Assembly (NCBI RefSeq): GCF_001717955.1
Contig: NZ_CP014168.1
Span: 4,939,809 to 5,003,808 of the forward strand
Direction: 5' to 3'
DNA from: Sphingomonas panacis
Lineage (GTDB): Bacteria; Pseudomonadota; Alphaproteobacteria; Sphingomonadales; Sphingomonadaceae
Length of the DNA stretch: 64,000 nt
Shown here: piece after piece, positions 17,631-26,399 of the stretch
How the letters are laid out: each line of letters starts with the position of its first letter
Position numbering within the stretch: the stretch's first letter is position 1
Notes under the pieces: model-generated
What the model was told of the DNA's origin: nothing
Databases searched by the model: none
Seen by the model: only the letters and a program-made list of their open reading frames with translations
Position numbers and translations under genes: made by a program

Positions 17631-19973
17631 CAGAATTCAAATCCTGCTGTAAGGCCGATCGTTCGCGGGCGGATGAGCGCGACATCGCTCAAACCGGCGT
17701 AGCGAGTCCCGTAGGAGCCGGCGTAGGTCTGCCCGCCGGCATTGGCGAGGTTTCGGGCGTAGACGCTGAGCGTGAACGGCTTCATCTCAAGCCCGGCGCG
17801 CAGATCGATGGTCTCATAGCCATCGAGGATCAGCCGGTGCCCGAACGTTGTCTGATAGCCGGTGTCGAAATCGCCGGGGCGATCGCTGACCATCGCGATC
17901 GTTCCGCCGACGAATGCTTTCACCTGGCCGCTCAGCGCCCAGTCGTAATCGGCGGAAAGCGTAGCGGTCCAGCGCGGCGCATACGGTAATTGATCGCCGT
18001 CCGCGCCGCCGACGAGGATGTCTCCTTTCAACGCCGTAAAATTGTACGCGGCCGAACCGACGACGAGGAGCCCACGTGTCGGCCGCAGCGTCGCGGTCGC
18101 TTCGCCGCCATAGCTCTTAGCCCCCTCGCCGTTGCCGTCGGCGCTGACCGGACCGATCGATGTCTGGAAGGTCGTGGTGACCTGCGTGTCCTTCCAGTCG
18201 AGGTAATAGATCGACGCGTCGATGCCGAAGGTGCGATCGGGCGTTTCGGCGCGAATGCCGGCCTCGTAGCTGATGAGCGTATCCGCGCGGAATCGCGCCG
18301 GGTAATCGGCTGGCGCGCCCGGCGGCACCACGTTCGGTCCGCCCGGGCGATACCCTTTGGCGACGCGGGCGTAGACAGCGACACGCCGGTTGAACTCGTA
18401 GCGCGGTGAAAACGACCAGGTCCATACGCCTTCCGACGAATGCCCTACCGAGGTCGCATCGGCGCCCTGCAAGACCGCGAACCCGCCGCCCAGCGTCTGG
18501 GTGGTGTCCTGCTCGTTGTGGCTGTAGCGGACGCCGCCGGTAATATCGAAGGCGTGGGTCAGGTGCAGGGTAGCGCTGCCGAACCCGGCATATTCCTTGT
18601 AGGTGGAATCGAGCTGCGCAATGAGGAACTGGTTGAACGGCACCGGCGCTGCCGGCACGCCCGGCCCGAGCAGATCGGGCGGGATCGTGCCCGCTTGCGG
18701 CAGGAGCGCGCCGATCGCCGGATCGAAGGGACGATAGAGCTGGTGAATCCGGCCCGGCTCGCGCGTGTAATAGCCGCCGATCAGCCACTCGAACCGCGAC
18801 GATTTGGCCGACGTGAGCCGGATCTCCTGCGAAACCTTCTTTTGCCTGATGTCGGAGGGCTGGTTGGTACCAAACGGCGTCGTCGCGCCGTAGAACGGGG
18901 CGATGTCACCCAGCAACGGAGTCGCGTCGATGTCTTCGTGCTGGCGCAGCGTCGCATAACTGGTGATCGAGGTCAGACTCACCGGCCCGAAATCGTAGGC
19001 GATCGTCCCCGAATAGAGCCGGTAGTCGACCCGGTTCCCCTCAGGCAATGTCTGGTAGCGCAGCAGGCCCTTGCCCGGTTCGCCGGTGAAGGGATCGGCG
19101 GTGATCGGCTTCAGTGTCGCCGGATCGACATCGACGGTATCACGTCCGTGTGCGCGGATGTTCTGCGCAAGCGCGCTCAGCCGGACCGAAAACCGGTCGC
19201 TCGGCCTGAACAGCAACGACGCGCGACCTCCATAGTTCGCGGTGTGGTTGATGTCCGAGGCGCGAACGCCGACGCTGTCGATATAGCCGGGAATCTCGCG
19301 ATAAAATCCGCTGGCGCGCACGGCGAGCGTATCGCTCAGCGGCACGTTGACGACGCCATTGCCCGACCAGCCGACGCCGCCGCCGTCGACACTCTCGACG
19401 CCCCCCTGCCCGCGCACCGATAGCTTGTCGAATTTGGGTTCCGCCGTGACGTATTTCAGAAGACCGCCCAGCGAGTTCGCGCCGTACAGCGTGCCTTGCG
19501 GCCCGCGCAGCACCTCGATCCGCTCGATGTCGAAGGGATCGATATCGCCGGCGAGGTGCGCGGCGTTGGTCTGCCCCGTGCTCGATCCGAACGGCGTGTC
19601 GTCGATATAGACCGCCACGGTCGGGCTCGATCCGCCGGTGTTGATGCCGCGCAGAATGATGCGGCTTTCGCCCGCGTTCTGCTGCTGGATGCTCAGCCCC
19701 GGCACGAGCGATGCGTAATCGATCAGGCTCGTCGCGTGGCGCTGTTCGAGCACCTGCCCCGATACCACCGAAATCGACTGCGGGATCTCGATCAGCGTTT
19801 GCACCCGTTTTTTGCGCGGTGACGACGATATCATCGATGTTGTCGGCATCGACGGCTGTCTCATCGACGCTGAAGGGTGCGCTTGCCTGCTGCGCGTGCG
19901 CCGCCGGCACCGCTATCAACACCGCCGAGGCCAGCCAGCACGCTTTCGATCGAACTCCGACCGCCATCACCAT
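17630..19973 (-). CDS. TonB-dependent outer-membrane receptor, frameshifted after the TonB box
   Basis: From 19864 down to 17630 one frame encodes 744 residues of plug and barrel: IPQSISVVSGQVLEQR, GINTGGSSPTVAVYIDDTPFG, VEVLRGPQGTLYGANSLGG, ending in LTAGFEF with a terminal phenylalanine. That frame has no signal peptide. The signal peptide and TonB box (ATG 19973, ending VPAAHAQQ, then DDIVVTAQK) lie in another frame. The frames would join at AQK/RVQTL if the A6 run on the coding strand (plus-strand 19808-19813) were A5. It is therefore a one-base insertion in a homopolymer: sequencing error, real lesion, or slippage site. The gene heads the hydrolase/POT operon, suggesting uptake of a peptide-like substrate. 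A regulator-type palindrome lies upstream at 20005-20023. Confidence 0.87.
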
Positions 19974-20004
19974 ACTCCCCTGGATTCCACCGCATCATGC
20001 CTTA

Positions 20005-20023
20005 TGTTTCGTTTAAAGCAACA
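20005..20023. promoter_or_regulatory. Candidate operator before the TonB-receptor operon
   Basis: TGTTTC-GTTTAAA-GCAACA is an imperfect inverted repeat with 6-bp arms and an AT-rich 7-bp spacer. It lies 32 bp upstream of the receptor start and 68 bp upstream of the divergent XRE-cupin start. The same design recurs as TGTTTC-N7-GAAACA before the epimerase gene. It is probably the XRE regulator's site; this is inferred from position and recurrence only. Confidence 0.5.
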
Positions 20024-20090
20024 AGTTTCTCCTGCACGCACGACGGTTCCCCCTCCCGGGACTTTGCGCTAGGGTATGGGCGGAGAAACG

Positions 20091-20747
20091 ATGACGAAAC
20101 CTGCCCCCATTCCGCATCCCGGCCGTGTGCTGCGCGCCGCGCGTCTTGAACAAGGATTGACGCTGAGGGCGCTCGCGGCGCGTCTCGACATGCCGTTTTC
20201 GACTCTGTCGAAGCTCGAAAACGGCAAGATGGCAATGACCTACGACAAGCTCGTCCGGCTCGCGCAGGGGTTGGAAGTCGATATCGCCAGCCTGATCGCC
20301 ACTGCCGTTCCCGAGGAGAAACCGCCTGCCGCGCTCGGCCGCCGCAGCGTTTCGCGCGCCGGGGACCGCCAGGGCGCCACCACCGATCGCTATGCCCATC
20401 TCTACCCGGCGGGCGATTTGCTCGACAAGATGATGGTGCCGATCATCATCGACGTGAAGGCGCGCAGCGTCGAGGAGATCGGCGGCCTCGTTCGGCACTC
20501 GGGCGAGGAATATCTCTACGTCCTCTCGGGCACGATGGAATTGCACTCGGACCTTTACGCTCCGCTCAGGCTGAACGCGGGCGATTCGGTCTATTTCGAT
20601 AGCGGAATGGCGCATTGCTACGTGCGCGTCGGCGATTCGCCATGCCAAGTGCTGTCGGTCTGTGCTGGACCGGGCATGCAGCGCTTCGCCTCGCTCGCAC
20701 GGCAAAGCGCATCTTCCGACACGGCGGAGAATCCCGCCGACCATTGA
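20091..20747 (+). CDS. XRE-family transcriptional regulator with C-terminal cupin sensor domain
   Basis: 218 residues from ATG 20091, chosen because GGAG lies about 7 bases upstream; an ATG 15 bases earlier is in frame but has no such site. Residues 10-65 are a helix-turn-helix XRE domain (RVLRAARLEQGLTLRALAARLDMPFSTLSKLENGK). Residues 115-200 are a cupin fold (HSGEEYLYVLSGTMELHSD...LNAGDSVYFDSGMAHCYVR) with the usual glutamate and histidine of a small-molecule pocket. Such regulators sense an amino-acid- or peptide-related ligand. It lies between the divergent TonB-receptor/hydrolase/POT operon and the dipeptide epimerase, with matching palindromes before both, so it is the likely local regulator. 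Confidence 0.88.
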   Translation: MTKPAPIPHPGRVLRAARLEQGLTLRALAARLDMPFSTLSKLENGKMAMTYDKLVRLAQGLEVDIASLIATAVPEEKPPAALGRRSVSRAGDRQGATTDRYAHLYPAGDLLDKMMVPIIIDVKARSVEEIGGLVRHSGEEYLYVLSGTMELHSDLYAPLRLNAGDSVYFDSGMAHCYVRVGDSPCQVLSVCAGPGMQRFASLARQSASSDTAENPADH

Positions 20748-20752
20748 AACGC

Positions 20753-20771
20753 TGTTTCTTATATTGAAACA
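20753..20771. promoter_or_regulatory. Candidate operator before the dipeptide epimerase gene
   Basis: TGTTTC-TTATATT-GAAACA is a perfect inverted repeat (6-bp arms, 7-bp AT spacer) between the XRE-cupin stop and the epimerase start, ending 27 bp before the ATG. It matches the 20005-20023 element in arm sequence, spacing and spacer composition. A further GAAAC-GCT-GTTTC dyad overlaps it on the left. Confidence 0.5.
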
Positions 20772-20798
20772 CAGCTCCTTCCGTGGGATGTAGCGCGC

Positions 20799-21809
20799 AT
20801 GACCAGCGCCCCCACCCCCGCCCTCGCCCTTACCCATCGCCGCGACGCCATGATGTTTCGCGAGCCATTCCGGATCTCTGGCTACCTGTTCGAATCGATG
20901 CCGGCGGTGATCGCGACGGTTTCGGACGGCACATTTACCGGGCGCGGCGAAGCGGCGGGCGTCTATTATCTGGGCGACGATCCCGATCATATCGAACGCG
21001 AGCTCGAACGGTGCCGGGCGGCGGTGGAAGCCGGGGTCGATCGCGAGGCGCTACGCACGCTACTGCCGCCGGGCGGCGCCCGTAACGCACTCGACTGTGC
21101 GCTGTGGGAGCTCGAGTCGCTTCGCGCCGGCGTTCCCGTGTGGCAGCTTGCCGGCATCGAGACGCCGCAACCCCGTATCACCACCTTCACACTGCCGGCG
21201 GACGATCCCGCCGAAATCCTGCGCCGCCTGTCCGGCTTTCCGACCTTGACGGCACTCAAACTCAAGCTCGATGGCGATCTCGCTGCGGATTCCGAGCGCG
21301 TTCGCTCGGTGCGCAAGGCGCGGCCGGACGTCTGGCTGGGCGTGGACGCCAACCAGGGCTATGGTGCGGGTGATCTCGATGCGCTCGCGGCGATGCTCGT
21401 CGCGGAAACCGTATCTCTGCTCGAACAGCCCGTGCCGCGCGGCGCCGAAGCGCTGCTCGACGGCTGGCGCTCACCCGTTCCCGTCGCAGCTGACGAGAGC
21501 ATTCTCGATTTGACCGAACTTGAGGCGCGCCACCATCTCTTTCAGGTACTCAACATCAAGCTCGATAAATGCGGCGGGCTGACCGAGGCGCTGATGATGG
21601 TGACGCGCGCGCGGCAGCTCGGCCTCAAGGTGATGGTCGGCAACATGGCCGGAGCGACGCTCTCGGCCGCACCCGCCTTCATCCTCGCCCAGCTTTGCGA
21701 CATCGTTGATCTCGATGGCCCCTGGTTCGTCGCCGACGATCCGCTCGCGGAGAGCCTGTATGACGATGGCAAGATCATGGTGCCGGCGCGCCTCTGGGGC
21801 GCCGGCTGA
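20799..21809 (+). CDS. Dipeptide epimerase (enolase superfamily, muconate-lactonizing subgroup)
   Basis: 336 residues. The capping domain is N-terminal and a barrel domain follows. KLKL near residue 149 supplies the catalytic lysine of the KxK motif. Metal ligands fit VDANQ, LLEQP and ADES in the usual order, and NIKLDKCGG provides the second catalytic lysine. Loops such as MVGNMAGATLSAAPA match L-Ala-D/L-Glu-type dipeptide epimerases, which invert the alpha-carbon of the second residue of a dipeptide, often one from peptidoglycan. It is cytoplasmic. Its position downstream of the XRE-cupin gene and opposite a receptor, hydrolase and peptide transporter supports dipeptide salvage. The exact dipeptide cannot be predicted. 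Confidence 0.87.
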   Translation: MTSAPTPALALTHRRDAMMFREPFRISGYLFESMPAVIATVSDGTFTGRGEAAGVYYLGDDPDHIERELERCRAAVEAGVDREALRTLLPPGGARNALDCALWELESLRAGVPVWQLAGIETPQPRITTFTLPADDPAEILRRLSGFPTLTALKLKLDGDLAADSERVRSVRKARPDVWLGVDANQGYGAGDLDALAAMLVAETVSLLEQPVPRGAEALLDGWRSPVPVAADESILDLTELEARHHLFQVLNIKLDKCGGLTEALMMVTRARQLGLKVMVGNMAGATLSAAPAFILAQLCDIVDLDGPWFVADDPLAESLYDDGKIMVPARLWGAG

Positions 21810-21832
21810 TCGGGCAGGCGCATCCCGGTCCC

Positions 21833-23080
21833 TCAGCCGAGCGCCAGCCGCGCGCCAAGCGCCGCGACCAGCGCCAGCGGCATCGCCACCGCGCCGATCT
21901 TGAGGAAGGCGAGGAACCCGACGTCCTCACCCTCGCGCCGGATCGCCTGAAGCCACAGGATCGTCGCGAGCGACCCCGTTACCGAAAGATTGGGACCGAG
22001 ATCGACGCCGATCAGCAGAGCATCGGTGACGAGGCGCGGGGGATGCGCTTGCGCCACCGCCGTGCTGGCGATCAGCCCGGCCGGCAGGTTGTTCATCAGG
22101 TTCGAGACGAACGCCAGGATCGTGCCCGATGCCGCCGCCACCCCGCGCGGCTCACCCGCTGCATTGCGCAGCGCATTCGCGACCAGCCCAATCACGCCGG
22201 TGCGATCGAGCGCCTCGACCAGCACGAACAGCCCGGCGACCAACGGCAGCACGCCCCACGACACGCCGCGCGCGAGGATCATCGGCGATCGGCGGGCGAG
22301 CGCCGACACGCCCGCCGCCGTGGCGAGGCCCGCAAGCGCGGTGGGCAAGCCGAGTTGCCGATCCAGCGCGGAGATCGTCACGAGCAGCGCCGCCGTCAGC
22401 AGAATGCCGACTGCCGCCACTTTCCCGCCGGTCGACAGCGCCGGTCGCGCCACGTCGCTCTCGCAGTCGCCCGCAAGCCGTTTGCGCTCGATCAGACGCA
22501 GCACCACGAACGTCACCGCGATCGACGCGAGCGACGGCAGCGCGAACGATCGCAGCCATTGCCCGAGCGGCGGCATGTGCCCGCCGTAGAGGACGAGATT
22601 GGCGGGGTTGGATATCGGCAATACGAAGCTCGCGGCGTTCGCGATCAGCGCGCAGGCGAACAACAGCGGCAGCGGGTCCGCCTTCGCTTTTCGGGCGGCG
22701 GCGAATACGGCGGGGGTCAGCACCACCGCCGTCGCATCGTTCGACATGAACGTCGTAACGACAATGCCGGTCGCATAGACCAAAGCGAACAGCCGCGCGC
22801 GCGAGCGCCGGGCATGGTTGACCGCCGTCGCCGCCACCCAGTCAAACACGCCATGTTCGCGCGCGGCCTCGCTGAGCAGCATCATGCCGATCAGGAACAG
22901 ATAGACATCAAGGCCCTTGGCGATGGCGCCACCGGCGGCGGCGAGCGGCATCAGCCCGAGCAGGATCAGCAGCAGCGCCCCCGCCACCGCCCAGATCCAC
23001 TCGGGCCAGCGCATCGGGCGGGCGATCACCCCGGCGGTGGAAAACCCGGCGATCGCCCAGGTGGCGTATGTTCCCAGCAT
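21833..23080 (-). CDS. ArsB/NhaD/SLC13-type membrane transporter
   Basis: 415 residues from ATG 23080; the frame continues upstream but would run into the MFS gene and has no membrane character there. About 11 hydrophobic segments are visible. ATGIVVTTFMSNDATAVVLTPAVFA and NAASFVLPISNPANLVLYGG are the paired re-entrant-loop signatures of the ArsB/SLC13 ion-transporter superfamily, repeated in the second half as FVSNLMNNLPAGLIASTA and GVDLGPNLSVTGSLATILW. Substrates in this superfamily include arsenite, sodium and dicarboxylates. No ars genes are nearby, so arsenite export is not supported. It starts 31 bp after the MFS gene and probably shares its transcript. Confidence 0.8.
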   Translation of the reverse strand: MLGTYATWAIAGFSTAGVIARPMRWPEWIWAVAGALLLILLGLMPLAAAGGAIAKGLDVYLFLIGMMLLSEAAREHGVFDWVAATAVNHARRSRARLFALVYATGIVVTTFMSNDATAVVLTPAVFAAARKAKADPLPLLFACALIANAASFVLPISNPANLVLYGGHMPPLGQWLRSFALPSLASIAVTFVVLRLIERKRLAGDCESDVARPALSTGGKVAAVGILLTAALLVTISALDRQLGLPTALAGLATAAGVSALARRSPMILARGVSWGVLPLVAGLFVLVEALDRTGVIGLVANALRNAAGEPRGVAAASGTILAFVSNLMNNLPAGLIASTAVAQAHPPRLVTDALLIGVDLGPNLSVTGSLATILWLQAIRREGEDVGFLAFLKIGAVAMPLALVAALGARLALG

Positions 23081-23111
23081 CAGCAGCAGTGACCGTTCGT
23101 GTCGCGAACGC

Positions 23112-24395
23112 TCATCGCGCGTGCTCCGCGCGCGTGCCGGAGCAGGCGGGGCGCAACGTGCCCGCGAAGCCGAGCCACAAAGCCAGACTTGCGAACGCGA
23201 AGCTGCCGAGAACGAAGAACGCGACGTGATAGCCGAGAAGCTGCGCCAACCAGCCGCCGATCGCAGGCGACAGGCTCGCGCCCACACCCTGCACGGTCAT
23301 CACCGCGCCCTGCCCGACGTTCACGCGGCCCGTGCCGTCGAGCAGACAGGCAACGAGGCCGGGCACGGCGACGCTTTGCAGCCCTGCCCCGATCCCGTCG
23401 AGCGCCTGCACCGGCCACACGCCCCAATGTTCGATGAACGATCCGGCCAGGAACCCGCGCAGCGGCAGCGCCGCGAACGAGATCAGCAGCACCAGCCAAT
23501 AGCCGCGCCCGGCGGCGACCTTCATCGCGACGAGGCTTGCGACGATCATCACCGCCTGCGCGACCACCACCGTCGTTGCGGTGAACATCGCCGCGTTGCC
23601 CTTGCCCGCACCGACGACTGCCATGCCGTAGAGCGGTAGCATCGCGCCGTTGCCAAGATGGAAGCAGGCCAGCGCGGCGGCGAGGATCAGCATCGGCTTG
23701 TTCCTGAGAAGCGTCTTGAAGCCCTCGGCGTGGCCACCATCCGCATCGTCAGCATCCTGTTCCTTCTCCAATCCACGCGCGGCGCGGTGGTCGATCGCCC
23801 GCTCCGGGATCGACACGACGGTGATGATCGCGAGCACGCCGAAAGCCGCGGCGAGGTAGAAGATCGCCGGCATCCCATACTTCCAGCCGAGCCAGCCGGA
23901 CAACCCCGCGCCGACCATGTTGCCGGCGTGGTTCCAGGCCTGGTTGCGGCCGTTCTGCGCGTTGAAACCCTTCTGCCGGACCACACCCAGCGTCATGCCG
24001 GTGACGGCGGGGCCTATCGCCGCCCCGGCGATCGCCGTCGCCACCTGGCTCACCGTCACCACCGCCCAGGAATGCGACCACAGGATCAGGAACGACGCCA
24101 GCACCGTGCAAATGCCCGTGATGACGACGACCCAGCGCTTCTTCTCGGTATGATCGATGAACGCGCCCGCCGGGACGGTCATCACCATGCCGGCCACGCC
24201 GCCGATCGTCATCACCGTGCCGATCGGCCCGGTCGCCCAGCCGCGCTGCTGGAGGAACACGCCGAGGAACGGGCCGATCCCGGCCTGCATGTCCGCCATG
24301 AAGAAATTGAGTGCCTGAAGCGCTCCGGTGGCGCGCTTTCGATCCGCATCGGGCGTGCCGGCGAGAGCGATTCGGGGAAAATCTGTCGCCGTCAT
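23112..24395 (-). CDS. Major facilitator superfamily transporter
   Basis: 427 residues with 12 predicted hydrophobic helices. The amino-terminal half has the MFS loop pattern GAFIDHTEKKRWVVVITG, and a long charged central loop (about 205-235, rich in Asp and Glu) separates the two six-helix halves. The substrate is not predictable. It is the first gene of a probable two-gene unit with the ArsB-like transporter. Its promoter would lie in the 24396-24611 gap shared with the divergent VOC gene. Confidence 0.82.
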   Translation of the reverse strand: MTATDFPRIALAGTPDADRKRATGALQALNFFMADMQAGIGPFLGVFLQQRGWATGPIGTVMTIGGVAGMVMTVPAGAFIDHTEKKRWVVVITGICTVLASFLILWSHSWAVVTVSQVATAIAGAAIGPAVTGMTLGVVRQKGFNAQNGRNQAWNHAGNMVGAGLSGWLGWKYGMPAIFYLAAAFGVLAIITVVSIPERAIDHRAARGLEKEQDADDADGGHAEGFKTLLRNKPMLILAAALACFHLGNGAMLPLYGMAVVGAGKGNAAMFTATTVVVAQAVMIVASLVAMKVAAGRGYWLVLLISFAALPLRGFLAGSFIEHWGVWPVQALDGIGAGLQSVAVPGLVACLLDGTGRVNVGQGAVMTVQGVGASLSPAIGGWLAQLLGYHVAFFVLGSFAFASLALWLGFAGTLRPACSGTRAEHAR

Positions 24396-24611
24396 GATCT
24401 TCTATCCCTGCTGGTCAGCGCCCAACTCCGTTCATCGGGGAAGTATCCAGCAGAAACTTTATCTGGATCAGTTTTTGGCGAGCCTGGAAGGGCCATTTGT
24501 GCGCCCCATCACCAAGGGCGGACCGCTTTCCGAAGCGCCTATTCACGAGACAGCAGCGCCAGAACGCGGTACGGGAACGCTAACTAAAGCAGACATCAGG
24601 AGATGGCGAAA

Positions 24612-25544
24612 ATGGCGGCAAAGATCGGCTGGTGCGTCGAGTTGGTAGCGCTCGCATTGCCAGCGTCTGTCATGGCACAGCCCCCGGCGCGTCCGCCGCT
24701 CGCCAGCGTGTCGCATATCGCCGTCTATACTAGCGATCCCGCGAAGAGCGAGCGTTTCTACGTCCATGATCTCGGCGCGGTGAAGTTCGCCGATCCGGAA
24801 GATCCGGCGGGCGCGCGCTATCATTTCGCGCCGACCCAGTTCGTGGAGGTGCTTCCGCTGCCGCCGGGCTATCGCTCGATCAGCCGGCTCGCGCACATCG
24901 CGTTCAACACGCCCGATGCGGAGGGCATGCGCACCTATCTGGCGGTAAAGGGCGTCAAGGTTCCCGCGCGGGTTACCGGTGCGCCGGACGGCAGCCGCTG
25001 GTTCACCGTGGTCGATCCCGAGGGGACGCCGGTCCAGTTCGTGCAGCCGCCGGTCACGCCGCCAACCGTGCCGGCCAACCCGCTGTCGAGCCATGTCATG
25101 CATGCCGGCTTCGTCATCCACAATCGCGGCGCCGAGGACCGATTCTACAAGGATATCCTCGGCTTCAAACCCTATTGGGAAGGCGGGATGCGCGACGATC
25201 ATCCGACCTGGATCTCGCTCCAGCTTCCCGATGGTCGCGACTGGATCGAATATATGGTGATCGGCACCCCCGACACCACCGGCATCCCCGCCGACATGAG
25301 CGCGGCGAACCTCGGGGTGCTCAACCACTTTGCGCTCGGCGTACCCGACATCCGCGTGGCCTATACCTTGCTGTGGAACGGCGAACGCCTGGAAGGCCAG
25401 CAACAGGCGCCCAAGATCGGCCGCGATGCCAAATGGCAGCTCAACCTGCTCGATCCCGACGGGACACGGGCTGAAATCATGGAATTGCACGCCATTGGCA
25501 AACCGTGTTGCTCGCCCTTCGTCGCCGCGGACCCGGAGAAGTGA
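24612..25544 (+). CDS. Exported two-domain VOC (glyoxalase-fold) protein
   Basis: 310 residues from ATG 24612, which has AGGAG nine bases upstream; the ATG at 24603 overlaps that site and is less likely. A signal peptide covers about 1-22 (ending ASVMAQ). Two vicinal-oxygen-chelate domains follow: one from LASVSHIAVYTSDPAKSERFY to GTPVQF, the other from SSHVMHAGFVIHNRGAEDRFYKDILGF to GTRAEIMELH. Histidine and glutamate at the domain edges are candidate metal ligands. VOC enzymes include glyoxalases, dioxygenases and epimerases; most are cytoplasmic, so export is unusual. The next gene overlaps its stop, so the two are translationally coupled. Confidence 0.82.
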   Translation: MAAKIGWCVELVALALPASVMAQPPARPPLASVSHIAVYTSDPAKSERFYVHDLGAVKFADPEDPAGARYHFAPTQFVEVLPLPPGYRSISRLAHIAFNTPDAEGMRTYLAVKGVKVPARVTGAPDGSRWFTVVDPEGTPVQFVQPPVTPPTVPANPLSSHVMHAGFVIHNRGAEDRFYKDILGFKPYWEGGMRDDHPTWISLQLPDGRDWIEYMVIGTPDTTGIPADMSAANLGVLNHFALGVPDIRVAYTLLWNGERLEGQQQAPKIGRDAKWQLNLLDPDGTRAEIMELHAIGKPCCSPFVAADPEK

Positions 25545-26374
25545 GCATCGCGACCCGCGTCGGGCTGATCGCCCTCGCCGCCCTCACCGCTCCGGTTTCC
25601 GCGCAGGAGCACGCCGATGTGCCGGGGAGTTCGCTTCAGAACAGCCCGCCGGGCGCGCCGATCGCGCCCGAATGGGCCTATCCGCAATCGACCACGCACA
25701 CTCAGGTCGGGCCACCACCCGGATTCCACCGCGAAAGCCGGGTCGAGACCATTCCGATCGGCGTGTTCGAGGCGCAAGCCGATGTGGGCGCAGCGGTCGC
25801 GCCGGGCGCCGCGAGCTTCGCGAACGGCACTTATACGATCCGCTCGGCCGGCTACAACGTGTGGTACACGCGCGACGAGTTCCGATTCCTCTTCAGGAAA
25901 ATGTCGGGCGATGTCTCGATGGCCGCCGACATCGCCTATCCGTCCGGCGGGTTCGGTGATCACAAGGCGCTGCTGGTGATCCGGCAATCGCTGGCGGACG
26001 ATGCCAAGGAAGCGTTCGTCGCGCTGCATGGCGACGGCATGATCCACCTCGCCCAGCGCCCCGAGCCGGGCAAGCGGATCAGCGACATGGAATATCGCAT
26101 CGGCAGCCGCGGCGGATTGCCCGGTGGCAAGTCCCCCGACAGCTTGGTGACGCTGCACGCCAAGCGCATCGGCATCGAGAAGAAGGGCGACCAGTTCACG
26201 CTTTGGGTGAGCGAGCAAGGCGAGCCGATGCACCAATATGGCGCACCGATCACACTGCACGTGACCGCGCCGTTTTACGTCGGGATCGGCTTCGCCTCGC
26301 ACCTACCGGGCGTCGCCGAGACCGCGACGCTGTCCAATCTGGTGCTGGAAAACCGCGCCGGGCGTGTGCGCTGA
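25541..26374 (+). CDS. Exported lectin-fold-like protein of unknown function
   Basis: 277 residues from GTG 25541, which overlaps the stop of the VOC gene (GTGA). Residues 1-20 are a signal peptide ending VSAQE. The rest looks beta-rich and resembles concanavalin-like/DUF1349-type domains: a segment NVWYTRDEFRFLFRKMSGDVSMAADI, a repeated scan for exposure to solvent (GFGDHKALLVIRQSLADDAKEAFVALHGDGMIHLAQR) and the closing FYVGIGFASHLPGVAETATLSNL. Such domains often bind or remodel carbohydrate. This is inference from general pattern, and I do not name a function. The overlap with the VOC gene suggests they work on the same periplasmic compound. Confidence 0.65.
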   Translation: MSIATRVGLIALAALTAPVSAQEHADVPGSSLQNSPPGAPIAPEWAYPQSTTHTQVGPPPGFHRESRVETIPIGVFEAQADVGAAVAPGAASFANGTYTIRSAGYNVWYTRDEFRFLFRKMSGDVSMAADIAYPSGGFGDHKALLVIRQSLADDAKEAFVALHGDGMIHLAQRPEPGKRISDMEYRIGSRGGLPGGKSPDSLVTLHAKRIGIEKKGDQFTLWVSEQGEPMHQYGAPITLHVTAPFYVGIGFASHLPGVAETATLSNLVLENRAGRVR

Positions 26375-26399
26375 CGCGCATACGCCCGATCGTCGGCTG

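Noticed and set aside
21833..23080. Arsenite efflux pump call (ArsB)
   Set aside because: The fold fits the wider ArsB/SLC13 group, but no arsR, arsC or arsH lies nearby, so the specific function is unsupported.
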